Origin: Duganella rivi
GTDB lineage: Bacteria; Pseudomonadota; Gammaproteobacteria; Burkholderiales; Burkholderiaceae_D
DNA: 64,000 nt
Assembly: GCF_009857435.1 (NCBI RefSeq)
Contig: NZ_WWCK01000003.1
Coordinates: 744,001-808,000, forward strand
Reading direction: 5' to 3'
Made by a program: the position numbers and the translations under genes. The first letter of the stretch is position 1. Every line of letters begins with the position of its first letter. Shown here in pieces: positions 17,116-26,044 of the stretch. The notes beneath the pieces were generated by a model. That model was not told the DNA's origin and searched no databases. It worked only from the letters and a program-made list of their open reading frames with translations.

Positions 17116-18186
17116 TCAGGTTGGCGTATCGACATCGTCCCACTCGCGGTCTTCAAAGCGCACCAGCCAGTTCAAGGCGTGGTGGCGCTCTTGCAGCACG
17201 CCGTCGTTGAGGTTTGCCGGGACCGGCGTCTTTTTCAGGATGGCTTGGCGGCTGGCCCAGTGCTGGCGATAGTGCAGGTCCAGCGCATCGAGCAACTCCG
17301 ACGCGGCGCGCGCGACCGGCTGCTTGCGCAAGCCTTCCGTGCCGCGATCGATCACCGTGCTGGAGATCGACGACACGTCGCAAATCGCATCCGCGAACGG
17401 CAGCTCCTCTTGCAAGCCAAGCGCCCATTGCAGCACGAGGATGGCCTCATAACGCCACAGGAATTGCGTGATGGTCTGTTCGTCCGGCGCTTCCTGCGCA
17501 AGGAAATCGCGCTCGGCGTCGGTGAGGCCGGCGAAGGCTGGCGGGAAGCGCTGCTGCAAATCAGCGACCGTGATCGGCGTTTTGCTATTCAAGGATTCAG
17601 CGCGGATGGCGACCACGAACAGCGCCAGCATGCGGCGCAGAATATCTTCCGGTGCGCGCTGGCGCAGCTCTGGCTCGGACACCAGCGGTGGCAAATCCGC
17701 CGGCACGATGATCTTGCGGGCGGCCAGTTGTTCCTCGCTGCGCGCCTTGCGCTGCCAGGCTTGCGGCGGATATGGCACCACAGCTTTCGGATCGCCGTCA
17801 CCGGTCATGGCCAGCAGCACGCGGCCTTGCGGATCGCGCACACTGCCGTCGGCCATAAAGGCGATGACATTGGCCGCTTCCGCCCACGCATGGAACTCGG
17901 CCATGTGAGCCGGATCGATGGCGAGGCTGATGTGGTGCTGCGTGCGTTGCAGGTGGCGGATCACGTGATAGCGAGTGCGGCTCATCGTGCCTTGGCCTTG
18001 TTCGGCCAGCAAATGCATCATGCCGTTCAGGTGCGGAGCGAGTTCCCCGCCGGACAAGTCACGGCGGCCATTCACCACGTGCGGGAAGGACGGCTTGGGC
18101 ACATCGCCCACCGTGCAGTAAGCGTTGAGCAGAACGTGGTTACTAATGTCCTTCGGGGAAAACAGCTGCTTGAGTCGATTTAGCAT
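17116..18186 (-). CDS. DUF4272 domain-containing protein
   Basis: This 356-residue protein is predicted to be cytoplasmic. The C-terminal half (about residues 160-340) matches DUF4272 from memory, including RRMLALFVVAIRAES, TQFLWRYEAILVLQWALGL and DLHYRQHWA. The function is unknown. The ATG at 18186 is chosen as start. The frame stays open 33 nt further upstream to 18219, but those codons (MTELTPNFKIV) come from the left arm of the adjacent 190-bp inverted-repeat element. That element therefore sits directly against the start and may carry or disturb the promoter. Confidence 0.7.
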   Translation of the reverse strand: MLNRLKQLFSPKDISNHVLLNAYCTVGDVPKPSFPHVVNGRRDLSGGELAPHLNGMMHLLAEQGQGTMSRTRYHVIRHLQRTQHHISLAIDPAHMAEFHAWAEAANVIAFMADGSVRDPQGRVLLAMTGDGDPKAVVPYPPQAWQRKARSEEQLAARKIIVPADLPPLVSEPELRQRAPEDILRRMLALFVVAIRAESLNSKTPITVADLQQRFPPAFAGLTDAERDFLAQEAPDEQTITQFLWRYEAILVLQWALGLQEELPFADAICDVSSISSTVIDRGTEGLRKQPVARAASELLDALDLHYRQHWASRQAILKKTPVPANLNDGVLQERHHALNWLVRFEDREWDDVDTPT

Positions 18187-18196
18187 AACAATTTTG

Positions 18197-18386
18197 AAAT
18201 TCGGGGTCAGCTCTGTCATTTGGACAGGCGCACAAGATATTTGAGAAATATCAATGCGTCATTCTACAAGATGCCATTGGAGATGGCGACCTAGCGCAGA
18301 CGCCGCCCTCTAGCCACGCAGGAATGCATTGAGAAATATCAAAAGTGCTTAGCGCGTGTCCATTTGACAGAGCTGACCCCGAATTT
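18197..18386. mobile_element. 190-bp MITE-like element with 30-bp terminal inverted repeats
   Basis: The left end (18197-18226, beginning AAATTCGGGGTCAGCTCTGT) and right end (18357-18386) are inverted copies matching at 28 of 30 positions. Inside, the 14-bp word TTGAGAAATATCAA occurs twice in direct orientation (18241-18254 and 18329-18342). No coding capacity exists inside. GGGGTCAG-type ends resemble those of repeats mobilised by IS200-like REP-associated transposases in proteobacteria, from memory. It fills the whole gap between the DUF4272 gene and livF. No obvious target duplication was identified. Confidence 0.7.
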
Positions 18387-18394
18387 GCTAAATT

Positions 18395-19117
18395 TTAATG
18401 CCCGCCTCCCAAATAGGCGGCGATGACTTTGGGGTCGGTTTTCAGGCTTTCGGCGGGGCCGTGGACGGAGATGTTGCCGTTTTCCAGGACGTAGCCGTAG
18501 TCGGCGACGTTGAGCGCGGCGGCGGCAAACTGCTCCACCAGCAGCATCGTTACACCCTCTGATTTCAGGCGCTGGATGATGCGGAAGACTTCTTCCACCA
18601 AGATTGGCGCTAGGCCCATCGATGGTTCGTCCAGCAGCACCACCTCGGGATTCAGCATGACAGCACGCGCCATTGCCAACATTTGCTGTTCGCCGCCCGA
18701 TAAGGTGCCAGCCAGCTGCGTTTGGCGCTCTTTCAAACGCGGGAACAGTTCCAGCGCTTTTTCGAGATCGTGCTTGATGTCGCCCTTCGGCCGCGCGCGG
18801 GTAAAGCGCGGGAAGGCGCCTAGCAGCAGGTTGTCGGTCACGCTCATGGACGCAAACACACGCCGCCCTTCCGGCGAATGCGCCAGCCCGGCGCGGGCGA
18901 TTTTGTGCGAGTCGTAGCCGGTGATGTCTTTGCCGTCCAGCGTGACTTTGCCGCCTTTCGGTTTGATCATGCCGGAGATGGCGCGCATGGTGGTGGTTTT
19001 GCCAGCGCCGTTGGAGCCGATCAGAGTCACCAGCTTCCCTTTCGGGACGTCCAGCGAGATGCCGTGCAGGACTTCGACTTTGCCGTAGGCCGCGTGCAGA
19101 TTGGAGATCGATAGCAT
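18395..19117 (-). CDS. livF: Branched-chain amino acid-type ABC transporter ATPase LivF
   Basis: This second ATPase of a HAAT-family importer has 240 residues. Walker A is GSNGAGKTT at about 34-42, the signature is LSGGEQQMLAMARA at about 137-150, and Walker B is VVLLDEPSMGLAP at about 157-169. It ends with the typical IAAYLGGGH tail. It lies 12 nt downstream of the LivM-LivG fusion gene on the same strand and is the last gene of the cluster. The substrate could be branched-chain amino acids, but related systems carry other amides or amino acids. Confidence 0.92.
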   Translation of the reverse strand: MLSISNLHAAYGKVEVLHGISLDVPKGKLVTLIGSNGAGKTTTMRAISGMIKPKGGKVTLDGKDITGYDSHKIARAGLAHSPEGRRVFASMSVTDNLLLGAFPRFTRARPKGDIKHDLEKALELFPRLKERQTQLAGTLSGGEQQMLAMARAVMLNPEVVLLDEPSMGLAPILVEEVFRIIQRLKSEGVTMLLVEQFAAAALNVADYGYVLENGNISVHGPAESLKTDPKVIAAYLGGGH

Positions 19118-19129
19118 GTCGTGTCCTCG

Positions 19130-21067
19130 TCAATGCGCCGCCGGCGCTTTTTCATCACTGCCGCCGCCCAGGTAGGCCTCGATCACTTTCGGATCGCTTT
19201 GCACGGCGGCCGGTTTGCCTTCGGCGATTTTCTGGCCGAAGTCCAGCACAGTCACGGTGTCCGACAGCGCCATCACCACGTCCATGTGGTGCTCGATCAG
19301 GATGATGGTGATGCCGTGATCACGGATTTTGCGGATGATGGCCATCAGTTCCTTGATGTCGGGCGCAGTCAGGCCGGCCGCCGGCTCATCGAGCAGCAGC
19401 AGACGCGGACTGAGGCCCAGCGCGCGGCCTATCTCCAGCAGGCGCTGTTTGCCATACGGGAGGTTGCGCGCCTCTTCGTTCGCCAGATCCGACAGGCCGA
19501 CAAATTCCAGAATGCTGGCAGCACGTTCGCGCGCTGCCTTCTCTTCACGCTTGTAGCGCGGCGTTTGCAGCATCACGTCCAGCACATTGGATTTGAAGGT
19601 GTTGTGCAGGCCGACCAGCACGTTCTCGGTCGCCGTCATCTCGCCAAACAGCTGGACGTTCTGGAAGGTACGCGCCACGCCGCCCAGCGCAATCTCCGAC
19701 GGCGTACGGCCCGAGATCACCGCGCCGGAAAACGCTACCTTGCCTGCCGTCGGTTTGTAGATCCCGGTCAGCACGTTCATCATAGTGCTCTTGCCGGAAC
19801 CATTGGGGCCAATCAGGCCATGCACCGAGCCTTGAATTACGTTGAGATCCACTTGGTTCAACGCTTTCAAGCCACCAAACTGCATCAGGATTTGCTCGAC
19901 GTTGAGCAGGCTGTCGCCGGCCTTGCCGCCTTGCGCGCGCGGGAACGGCTCGGCGCCGCTCGACGCTACCGCCTTGGCGTGCACCGCGCCGCGCCCCATC
20001 AGCCCTTGCAGGAAGCCGACGATCCCGTCTTGCAGGTAGTAGACCACGAACAGAGTCATTAAGCCGAAGATGGTCAGCCGCCAGTCAACGATGTTCTCCA
20101 GCTTGAACGAGAACGCCGCCATGCCGATGGTCGCCACCAGCGGCACCAGCACGCCGCGCGGCGTGGAGCGCTTGCGCGCAATCGCCAGCGCGGAGCCGAT
20201 CACGCCCAGCACCGCCGCCGCTACGGCAATTTTGCGGAACAGTTCAATGTCGGCCAGCAGGCTAGGAAGCATCACCACGATCAGCGCACCGATCAAGGAA
20301 CCGGAGCGCGTTTTGCGCCCGCCCATAATCACGGCCAGCAGGAACAGGATGGTCAGCTCAAACGTGTAGCTGCTCGGGTTGATGTACTCTTCCGAATACG
20401 CATACAAGCTCCCCGACAGGCCGGCGAAACCGGCGCTGATGATAAACGCATATACTTTGTAGCGATACACGGATACGCCCATGCAGTCCGACGCAATCGG
20501 GCTGTCGCGCAGCGCTTCAAACGCGCGGCCGAGGTTCGATTTCAAAATCCTGTGCACCACCACCAGCGACACCACCATCAACACGGCGACCATGTAGTAG
20601 TACTGCACCTCGCTGAGCTTTTGGCCGAACAGCACCGGCTTGGCGATCTTGATGCCCATCGGCCCTTCGGTCAGCCAGGTCATTTCGTTGATCAGGATCT
20701 GGATGATGGTGCCGAAGGCCAGCGTCACCATGGCCAGGTATGGGCCGGTCACGCGCAAGGCCGGCAGCGCAAGCACGGCGCCAAACACCGCCGCGATGAT
20801 CACGGAGGCAGGAATGGTGATCCAGAACGGCGCGGCCAGTTTGAATACCAGCACGCCGGTGACGTAAGCCCCGATGCCAAACAGGCCCGCGTGGCCCAGC
20901 GACACTTGCCCGGTGTAGCCGACCACGATATCCAGCCCGAACAGCAGGATCGCGTAGATCAAGATGGTTTCGAATAAATGGATGTAGTACGGATTCGGAA
21001 TCAGCGCCGGATACAGCGCCAGTACCGCCAGCCCCGCCACGCTTGCTGCGATGATTGTCTTCTTCAT
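19130..21067 (-). CDS. livMG: Fused LivM permease - LivG ATPase of a branched-chain amino acid-type importer
   Basis: This 645-residue fusion has an N-terminal LivM-type permease (about residues 1-345, roughly ten membrane segments, with LGHAGLFGIGAY near 58-69) joined by a short linker rich in Ala and Gly to a LivG-type ATPase (about 385-645). The ATPase has Walker A GPNGSGKST, signature LPYGKQRLLEIGRAL and Walker B LLLLDEPAAGL, and ends in VIEAYLGGG. In most bacteria these are two proteins. The reading frame is continuous, so the fusion appears genuine and not a missed stop. It starts 3 nt after the livH stop. Confidence 0.93.
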   Translation of the reverse strand: MKKTIIAASVAGLAVLALYPALIPNPYYIHLFETILIYAILLFGLDIVVGYTGQVSLGHAGLFGIGAYVTGVLVFKLAAPFWITIPASVIIAAVFGAVLALPALRVTGPYLAMVTLAFGTIIQILINEMTWLTEGPMGIKIAKPVLFGQKLSEVQYYYMVAVLMVVSLVVVHRILKSNLGRAFEALRDSPIASDCMGVSVYRYKVYAFIISAGFAGLSGSLYAYSEEYINPSSYTFELTILFLLAVIMGGRKTRSGSLIGALIVVMLPSLLADIELFRKIAVAAAVLGVIGSALAIARKRSTPRGVLVPLVATIGMAAFSFKLENIVDWRLTIFGLMTLFVVYYLQDGIVGFLQGLMGRGAVHAKAVASSGAEPFPRAQGGKAGDSLLNVEQILMQFGGLKALNQVDLNVIQGSVHGLIGPNGSGKSTMMNVLTGIYKPTAGKVAFSGAVISGRTPSEIALGGVARTFQNVQLFGEMTATENVLVGLHNTFKSNVLDVMLQTPRYKREEKAARERAASILEFVGLSDLANEEARNLPYGKQRLLEIGRALGLSPRLLLLDEPAAGLTAPDIKELMAIIRKIRDHGITIILIEHHMDVVMALSDTVTVLDFGQKIAEGKPAAVQSDPKVIEAYLGGGSDEKAPAAH

Positions 21068-21070
21068 GGG

Positions 21071-21961
21071 TCAGACCTTTTTAATGGCGGCTTTGCCGAA
21101 TAGGCCGGACGGTTTCACTGCCAGCACCAGCAGGAGCAGCAGCAAGCCCGGTACGTCTTTGTACCCGGTGGAGATGTAGTAGCCGGCCGTGGTTTCAACC
21201 ACGCCCAATATCAGGCCGCCGACGATGGCGCCGACGCCCGAAGTCAGGCCGCCGATAATCGCCACGGCGAACGCTTTCAAGCCAAGCGATGCGCCCATGG
21301 TGGCGCCGGTCAGTGTCAGCGGCGCTACCAGCACGCCCGCAAACGCGGCGACGGCAGACGACAGCGCGTACGAGAAGGTGATCACCATGCCGGTGTTTAT
21401 TCCCATCAGCCCCGCCGCATCGCGGTCGTTGGCGGTGGCGACAACGGCCTTGCCGTAGATGGATTTGCGGTTGAAGATTTCGACCGCCGCCATGATGGCC
21501 AGCGCGCCCACCACCACCGCTATCTGCATCGGCTGTACATTGGCGCCAAGGATTTCAATCGGCGCGGAAGACAGCGGCGATGGGAAGGTCAGGTCGTCCT
21601 TGCCCCAGATATTTTCGGCGACGTTCTTAAAGATAATCGCCAGCGCGATGGTGGACATGATCCAGCCGAATTCGGATTTGATTTTGATCGCCGGCCGTAC
21701 GCCTATCCATTCCACGAACATGCCTTGCAGCGCGCCGAACACGATCACCAGTGGGATCATCAGCAGGTAGCTCATGTAAGGGCCGCCATGGATATTGCCG
21801 ACCAGGCTCAGTCCCACCAGCGCGCCCAGCATCAGCGATTCGCCTTGGCCGAAGTTCAGCGTGCCGGAGGTCGCGAACGTCAGTTGGTAGCCAAACGCGA
21901 TTACCGCGTAGATCATGCCCAGCGCGATGCCGCTGAACACCAGTTGCAAAAGAATTTCCAT
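21071..21961 (-). CDS. livH: Branched-chain amino acid-type ABC transporter permease LivH
   Basis: This inner-membrane permease of about 296 residues has seven to eight hydrophobic segments and the family motif LNFGQGESLMLGAL near residues 38-51. The start is MEILLQLVFSG at 21961; an adjacent in-frame ATG at 21964 is equally possible. The open frame extends upstream to 22006, but those codons read through a terminator-like hairpin and are unlikely to be translated. It is followed directly by the LivM-LivG fusion. Confidence 0.9.
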   Translation of the reverse strand: MEILLQLVFSGIALGMIYAVIAFGYQLTFATSGTLNFGQGESLMLGALVGLSLVGNIHGGPYMSYLLMIPLVIVFGALQGMFVEWIGVRPAIKIKSEFGWIMSTIALAIIFKNVAENIWGKDDLTFPSPLSSAPIEILGANVQPMQIAVVVGALAIMAAVEIFNRKSIYGKAVVATANDRDAAGLMGINTGMVITFSYALSSAVAAFAGVLVAPLTLTGATMGASLGLKAFAVAIIGGLTSGVGAIVGGLILGVVETTAGYYISTGYKDVPGLLLLLLVLAVKPSGLFGKAAIKKV

Positions 21962-21974
21962 CATTTTCCCCGAC

Positions 21975-22017
21975 AAGAAAAATGGCCAGCTTGTCTCGAT
22001 CAACAAGTCTGGCCATT
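21975..22017 (-). terminator. Intercistronic terminator/attenuator between livK and livH
   Basis: On the minus strand a stem of about 14 bp with one bulged base (21981-21994 pairing with 22003-22017, arms including AATGGCCAG and CTGGCCATT) is followed by TTTTTCTT. It sits 20 nt past the binding-protein stop and just before the permease start. Partial termination here would give more binding protein than membrane components, a pattern known for ABC importers. Confidence 0.75.
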
Positions 22018-22036
22018 ATTGGCGCGCTAGGTAGCC

Positions 22037-23194
22037 TTACTTGGCCAGAACGACTTTGCCGTCTTTGACTTCACCGAAGACGGTGATGTCGGCGTTGATG
22101 GCTTCATGATCGTCTTTGCTATACGGCTTGGCGTAGGTGGTCACGACGCCGTCGATTTTCTCGCTCAGGTTTTCCAGCGCGGCTTTGACTTTCGGGCCGT
22201 CGGTGCTGCCGGCCTGCTTGATGGCGGCAGCCAGCAGGTAGATCGAGTCGTAACCCTGCGCCGCCGATACCGGCGACGGCATGCGGCCTTGCGGCGGGTT
22301 GTAGGCCTTGATGTAGGCGTCGATGAAGGCTTTGCGCTTGGGCGTGTTGGGATCCTGGATGAAGGTTTGCGGCATGCGGGTGCCGTTGCCGTTCTTGCCG
22401 GCGTTGTCGATGAAGTTCGCCATCGATAAAGTCCAGCTGCCGATCAGCGGCACTTTCCAGCCCAGCTTCTCCATGCCGTTGGCGATCTGCGCCAGCTCAG
22501 GGCCGATGCCGTAGGTGAGCACCACTTCAGCGCCGGCCTGCTTGGCTTTCAGCAGCTGGGCCGTCATGTCGACGTCCTTGATGTTGTACTTCTCGACGGC
22601 GACCGCTTTCAGGCTTTTTTCGGCCAGCGCTTTTTCCAGGTCTTCGCGGCCAAGCTGGCCGTAGTTGGTGGAGTCGGCCAGAATCGCGACCTTTTTGAAT
22701 TTGCGATTGTCCACCGCCTCTTTGACGATCATGTGCGACTGGATCTGGTCATTGGCGGAGTTGCGGAAGATGTAGTTCTCCGGCTGATCGGCAAACTGCT
22801 TGGTGATGATGGAGCCGGTGGCGACGTTATTCATCACCGGTATTTTCGCGTCTTGATAGAAACGCTGCGAGGCCAGCGCCACGCCGGTGTTGATGTAGCC
22901 GACGGTGGCCACGACCTTCTCTTTGTTGATCAGTTCCTGCGCGATCTGCACGCCGCGTTCCGGCTTGGCTTCGTCATCGCGTTCGACCAGCTGGATTTGC
23001 CGGCCCAGGACGCCGCCCTTGGCGTTGATGTCGGCCACGGCCAGCTTGACGCCGTCGCGCATGGACACGCCCATCGGCGCAGAACCGCCGGTGAACGGGC
23101 CGGACACGCCGATCTTGATGGGATCAGCCGCCTGGGAGGAAGCTGCGAAACCGAGTGCTAAACCTGCAACGAGCAATTTCAATTTGAAATTCAT
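22037..23194 (-). CDS. livK: Branched-chain amino acid-type periplasmic binding protein (LivK/LivJ)
   Basis: This 385-residue periplasmic solute-binding protein has a signal peptide (MNFKLKLLVAGLALGFAASSQA, cleavage after about residue 22) and then ADPIKIGVSGPFTGG, the canonical start of a type 1 periplasmic fold. The start at 23194 is supported by a GGAGA ribosome site; a longer frame to 23266 is discarded because it would bury the signal peptide. It is the first gene of the importer cluster. Substrate specificity is not readable from sequence. Confidence 0.92.
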   Translation of the reverse strand: MNFKLKLLVAGLALGFAASSQAADPIKIGVSGPFTGGSAPMGVSMRDGVKLAVADINAKGGVLGRQIQLVERDDEAKPERGVQIAQELINKEKVVATVGYINTGVALASQRFYQDAKIPVMNNVATGSIITKQFADQPENYIFRNSANDQIQSHMIVKEAVDNRKFKKVAILADSTNYGQLGREDLEKALAEKSLKAVAVEKYNIKDVDMTAQLLKAKQAGAEVVLTYGIGPELAQIANGMEKLGWKVPLIGSWTLSMANFIDNAGKNGNGTRMPQTFIQDPNTPKRKAFIDAYIKAYNPPQGRMPSPVSAAQGYDSIYLLAAAIKQAGSTDGPKVKAALENLSEKIDGVVTTYAKPYSKDDHEAINADITVFGEVKDGKVVLAK

Positions 23195-23358
23195 GTGCCA
23201 TCTCCTGTTGATACAACGTTTTTTGTAGTAGTCGTACGCTGGAAAGTCGCCCCATCGGAAAAACATTGTAGGTTAGTAAATCAACAGCGGCAACAGATAC
23301 ATGTGCGGCATCGCAGCAAGCGTTTGCTGAGTGGGCGTTTGTAAGCCAGGTGTAAGGA

Positions 23359-23874
23359 TTACAAGCCGGGCGCGGCTTGTTTGAGGGCGCGGTTGGCGAA
23401 GCGCATCTGGGTTTCGGCCAGGGCTTCGTTGCGCTCGAAGCCCATGGAGCCGTCGCGCAGGCCGATGGCCATGGCCATCACGGCTTCCGGGTATTCGAGG
23501 TCGGCGGCTTTTTCGATCCAGCGGCGGGCCGCCAGTTCGTCGCGCTTGACGCCTTCGCCGCTCAGGTAAAGCTTGGCCAGCGCGAACATGGCGGCCGGGG
23601 TTTGCCGATTGGCGGAGAATTGCAGCCATTGCGCGGCGGCTTTGAGGTCGCGCGCGACGGCCATGCCGTTCTTGTACATCATGCCGAGGTAGTAGGCGGC
23701 TTGGGCGTCGCCTTTCTTGGCGGCGCTGCTGAACAGTTCAAAAGCGCGCGGCAGATTCGCAGGTGTGCCGTCGGAGCCGCGCAGGCACAGGCGCCCTTCT
23801 TCGACCGGGCCTGCGGTTGCAGCGCCGACGAAGGCCAGCATGAACGCGGCGATGGCGATGCGCAGGCGGCTCAT
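23359..23874 (-). CDS. Exported Sel1-like repeat protein
   Basis: This 171-residue protein has a signal peptide (MSRLRIAIAAFMLAFVGAATA). It then has about three Sel1-type helical repeats: AFELFSSAAKKGDAQAAYYL, then AAQWLQFSANRQTPAAMFAL, then AARRWIEKAADLEYPEAVMA. Such repeats mediate protein-protein contacts; no specific role is visible. Its ATG overlaps the stop of cpdB by 4 nt, so it is co-translated with the nucleotide phosphatase and may serve it in the periplasm. Confidence 0.8.
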   Translation of the reverse strand: MSRLRIAIAAFMLAFVGAATAGPVEEGRLCLRGSDGTPANLPRAFELFSSAAKKGDAQAAYYLGMMYKNGMAVARDLKAAAQWLQFSANRQTPAAMFALAKLYLSGEGVKRDELAARRWIEKAADLEYPEAVMAMAIGLRDGSMGFERNEALAETQMRFANRALKQAAPGL

Positions 23875-25883
23875 TTGCTCAAATCGATGGCGTACAGGGC
23901 AAAGCCTTTGCCGCCGCCATCGTCCGTTTTGAGTTGCGATACGCCCGCCAATCCGGCTTCGCGCGCGAGGTTCAGCAAGCCCGGTGCGGAATGGAACACG
24001 ACAGCGCCCTTGGTCGCCACCGGCGCGAAACGCCAGCTGCGCGTGGCGCCATTGTGAGCGCGGCTGAGCTGCTTGGCCTTTTGGATGTAGGCGATCAGCA
24101 CATCGCGGCTGGAATCCGGCGCGGCGATCACGGTCTTGCTGCCATCCAGTCCGGGGAAGTTGCCGCCGCCGCCCGCGCGGTAGCTATTGGTCGCTACGAT
24201 GAATTCCTGCGATGGCGACAACGCTGCACCTTTGTAGTGCAAGGCGACGATGCGCTGGCCGACCGGCTGGGTGACGTCGATCTGGTAGCTGACGTCCGCA
24301 TTGGTCAGCATGTCGAAATTGAAGCCTGCAAAAGCAGTGTTGACCAGTTCCTGCTGCGCGCTGCTGGCCGGGTCGATGCGGTTGAAGCGTTCGGCGGATT
24401 TTTCCAGCCATGCTTTCAAGCCTGCGCCGTTCAGCTTCACGGCGTGCAGCGCGTTTGGATACAGATACAGGTCGGCGGCGTTATTCAGGGCGACCGCGCC
24501 CGGTTTGACGTCGGTGTAATCGGCCGCGCTGGCAGCGCCGGTCTTGAACGGCGACGCCATCGACAGCACCGGAAGCGCTGCGTGCTGCGACAGATTGGCC
24601 TTGACGTAATCCTGCACATAGGCGGTTTGCGCCTGGTTCACCAGCTGGATGGCGCTGATGTCGCCAACATCGGCAAAGTAGCTGCTCATGCGGAAATCGC
24701 TGGTGCCGACCGGAGTTTGCACGTAGCGGATGGTGGCCGCGTGTTCGGCCGCTATCAGTTGCGCAATGGCCGGATCGGCGGCGACGTAGCTGCCGTCCGC
24801 CTGCTTGGTGCTGCGTGCTTCGACCGTAGTGCGGCTCTTGTCCACCACCCAGCGCGCGCCGTCGTATTTCAGGTGCAGGCCGATCACACCGAGGTGCTTG
24901 CCCCACAGGTTGGCCATCACGGTCGGCACGCCGAATACCGTGCCTTTGACTTTGTCCACGCCGGGCAGGTTGAAAGCGGCGCGCTTGCTGGCGGCGTCCG
25001 GGAATGGCAGGTGTTCGTGGCCGATCAGCAGCGCGTCGATGCCCGGCACTTGCGCCAGGTGGTAGTTGGCGTTTTCCATCTCCGGCGCATAAGCCTCGCC
25101 GTCAATGCCGCCGTGCGAGATGGCGACGATCAGGTCTGCACCCTCGGCGCGCATCTGCGGGATGTACTTCTGCGCGGTCTCGCGCACGCCCTCGGCGTAG
25201 ACCTTCCCGGCCAGCCATTGCTTATCCCACGACAGCACGCCCGGCGGCGTAAAGCCGATGATGCCGACCTTGATGGTGGCGGTCAGCGGCTTGCCATCCG
25301 GGCCGGTGGCGCGAATTTGGCGCGTCAGGATACGGTACGGTGCAAACAGCGGCTTGCGCGTGCGGGCGCTGTACAGGTTCGCCAGCACGATGGGGAAATT
25401 CGGGCCGGCGCAGCGTGGCGCGTCAGCCGGTACGCCGTCGACGTCGAAGTGGCTGCCGGTGACTTGGTTCAGGTAGGCCAGTCCGAAATTGAATTCGTGA
25501 TTGCCGATGCCGGCGCCGTCCACGCCCAGCTGGTTCATGGCCTTGTAGATGGCCGGCGCTTCGGCACAGCTCACCGGCTTGACCAAGGCTTGGTAGTCGG
25601 CCAGCGCCGTGCCTTGCAGCGCGTCGCCATTATCGAGCAGCAGGTTGTTCGGATATTCGGCACGCGCCTGCTTAATCAGCGTGGCGGTGCGCTCAAGGCC
25701 GATGGCGGGATCGGCCTGCAATTTGTAATAATCATAACTGAGCACATTGGCGTGCAAGTCGGTGGTTTCCAGCAGCGCCAGCGTCGCCTCGGCGCCGGAC
25801 GGCGTCGCGCTAACCAGCGGCGCAATGGCGCAGCCGATCAGTAAAGCGGGCAGCATGTGGCAGGCGCGGTGGTTTGGGCGCAT
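23871..25883 (-). CDS. cpdB: 2',3'-cyclic-nucleotide 2'-phosphodiesterase / 3'-nucleotidase
   Basis: This 670-residue periplasmic enzyme hydrolyses 2',3'-cyclic nucleotides and 3'-nucleotides so that nucleosides and phosphate can be taken up. It has an N-terminal signal peptide (about 26 residues). The calcineurin-like metallophosphatase domain has ETTDLHAN at about 38-45, NGDALQGT at about 80-87 and GNHEFNFG at about 125-132. A C-terminal 5'-nucleotidase domain ends near YRAGGGGNFPGL, the substrate-ring site. Length matches the family. No clear ribosome site precedes the chosen ATG, so the start could be M10. Confidence 0.9.
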   Translation of the reverse strand: MRPNHRACHMLPALLIGCAIAPLVSATPSGAEATLALLETTDLHANVLSYDYYKLQADPAIGLERTATLIKQARAEYPNNLLLDNGDALQGTALADYQALVKPVSCAEAPAIYKAMNQLGVDGAGIGNHEFNFGLAYLNQVTGSHFDVDGVPADAPRCAGPNFPIVLANLYSARTRKPLFAPYRILTRQIRATGPDGKPLTATIKVGIIGFTPPGVLSWDKQWLAGKVYAEGVRETAQKYIPQMRAEGADLIVAISHGGIDGEAYAPEMENANYHLAQVPGIDALLIGHEHLPFPDAASKRAAFNLPGVDKVKGTVFGVPTVMANLWGKHLGVIGLHLKYDGARWVVDKSRTTVEARSTKQADGSYVAADPAIAQLIAAEHAATIRYVQTPVGTSDFRMSSYFADVGDISAIQLVNQAQTAYVQDYVKANLSQHAALPVLSMASPFKTGAASAADYTDVKPGAVALNNAADLYLYPNALHAVKLNGAGLKAWLEKSAERFNRIDPASSAQQELVNTAFAGFNFDMLTNADVSYQIDVTQPVGQRIVALHYKGAALSPSQEFIVATNSYRAGGGGNFPGLDGSKTVIAAPDSSRDVLIAYIQKAKQLSRAHNGATRSWRFAPVATKGAVVFHSAPGLLNLAREAGLAGVSQLKTDDGGGKGFALYAIDLSK

Positions 25884-26001
25884 GGACGACAGGATGAGTT
25901 GCAGGCTGCAATATTCTATACGTTTTGTGGCTTAAATGGCAGGTTTTCACCGCCGCCGGGCCGCCAGCCGCGCGGCACTGGGAGAGCGTAGCCGGTTACG
26001 G

Positions 26002-26007
26002 TATAAT
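26002..26007 (+). promoter_or_regulatory. Consensus -10 element for prfB
   Basis: A perfect TATAAT occurs 38 nt upstream of the prfB start in the short gap between cpdB and prfB. No convincing -35 hexamer is visible at standard spacing, so the assignment is tentative. Confidence 0.4.
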
Positions 26008-26044
26008 CCAAGGTTTGATTTCAGCCTTAGAAAAGAAGAAAACC

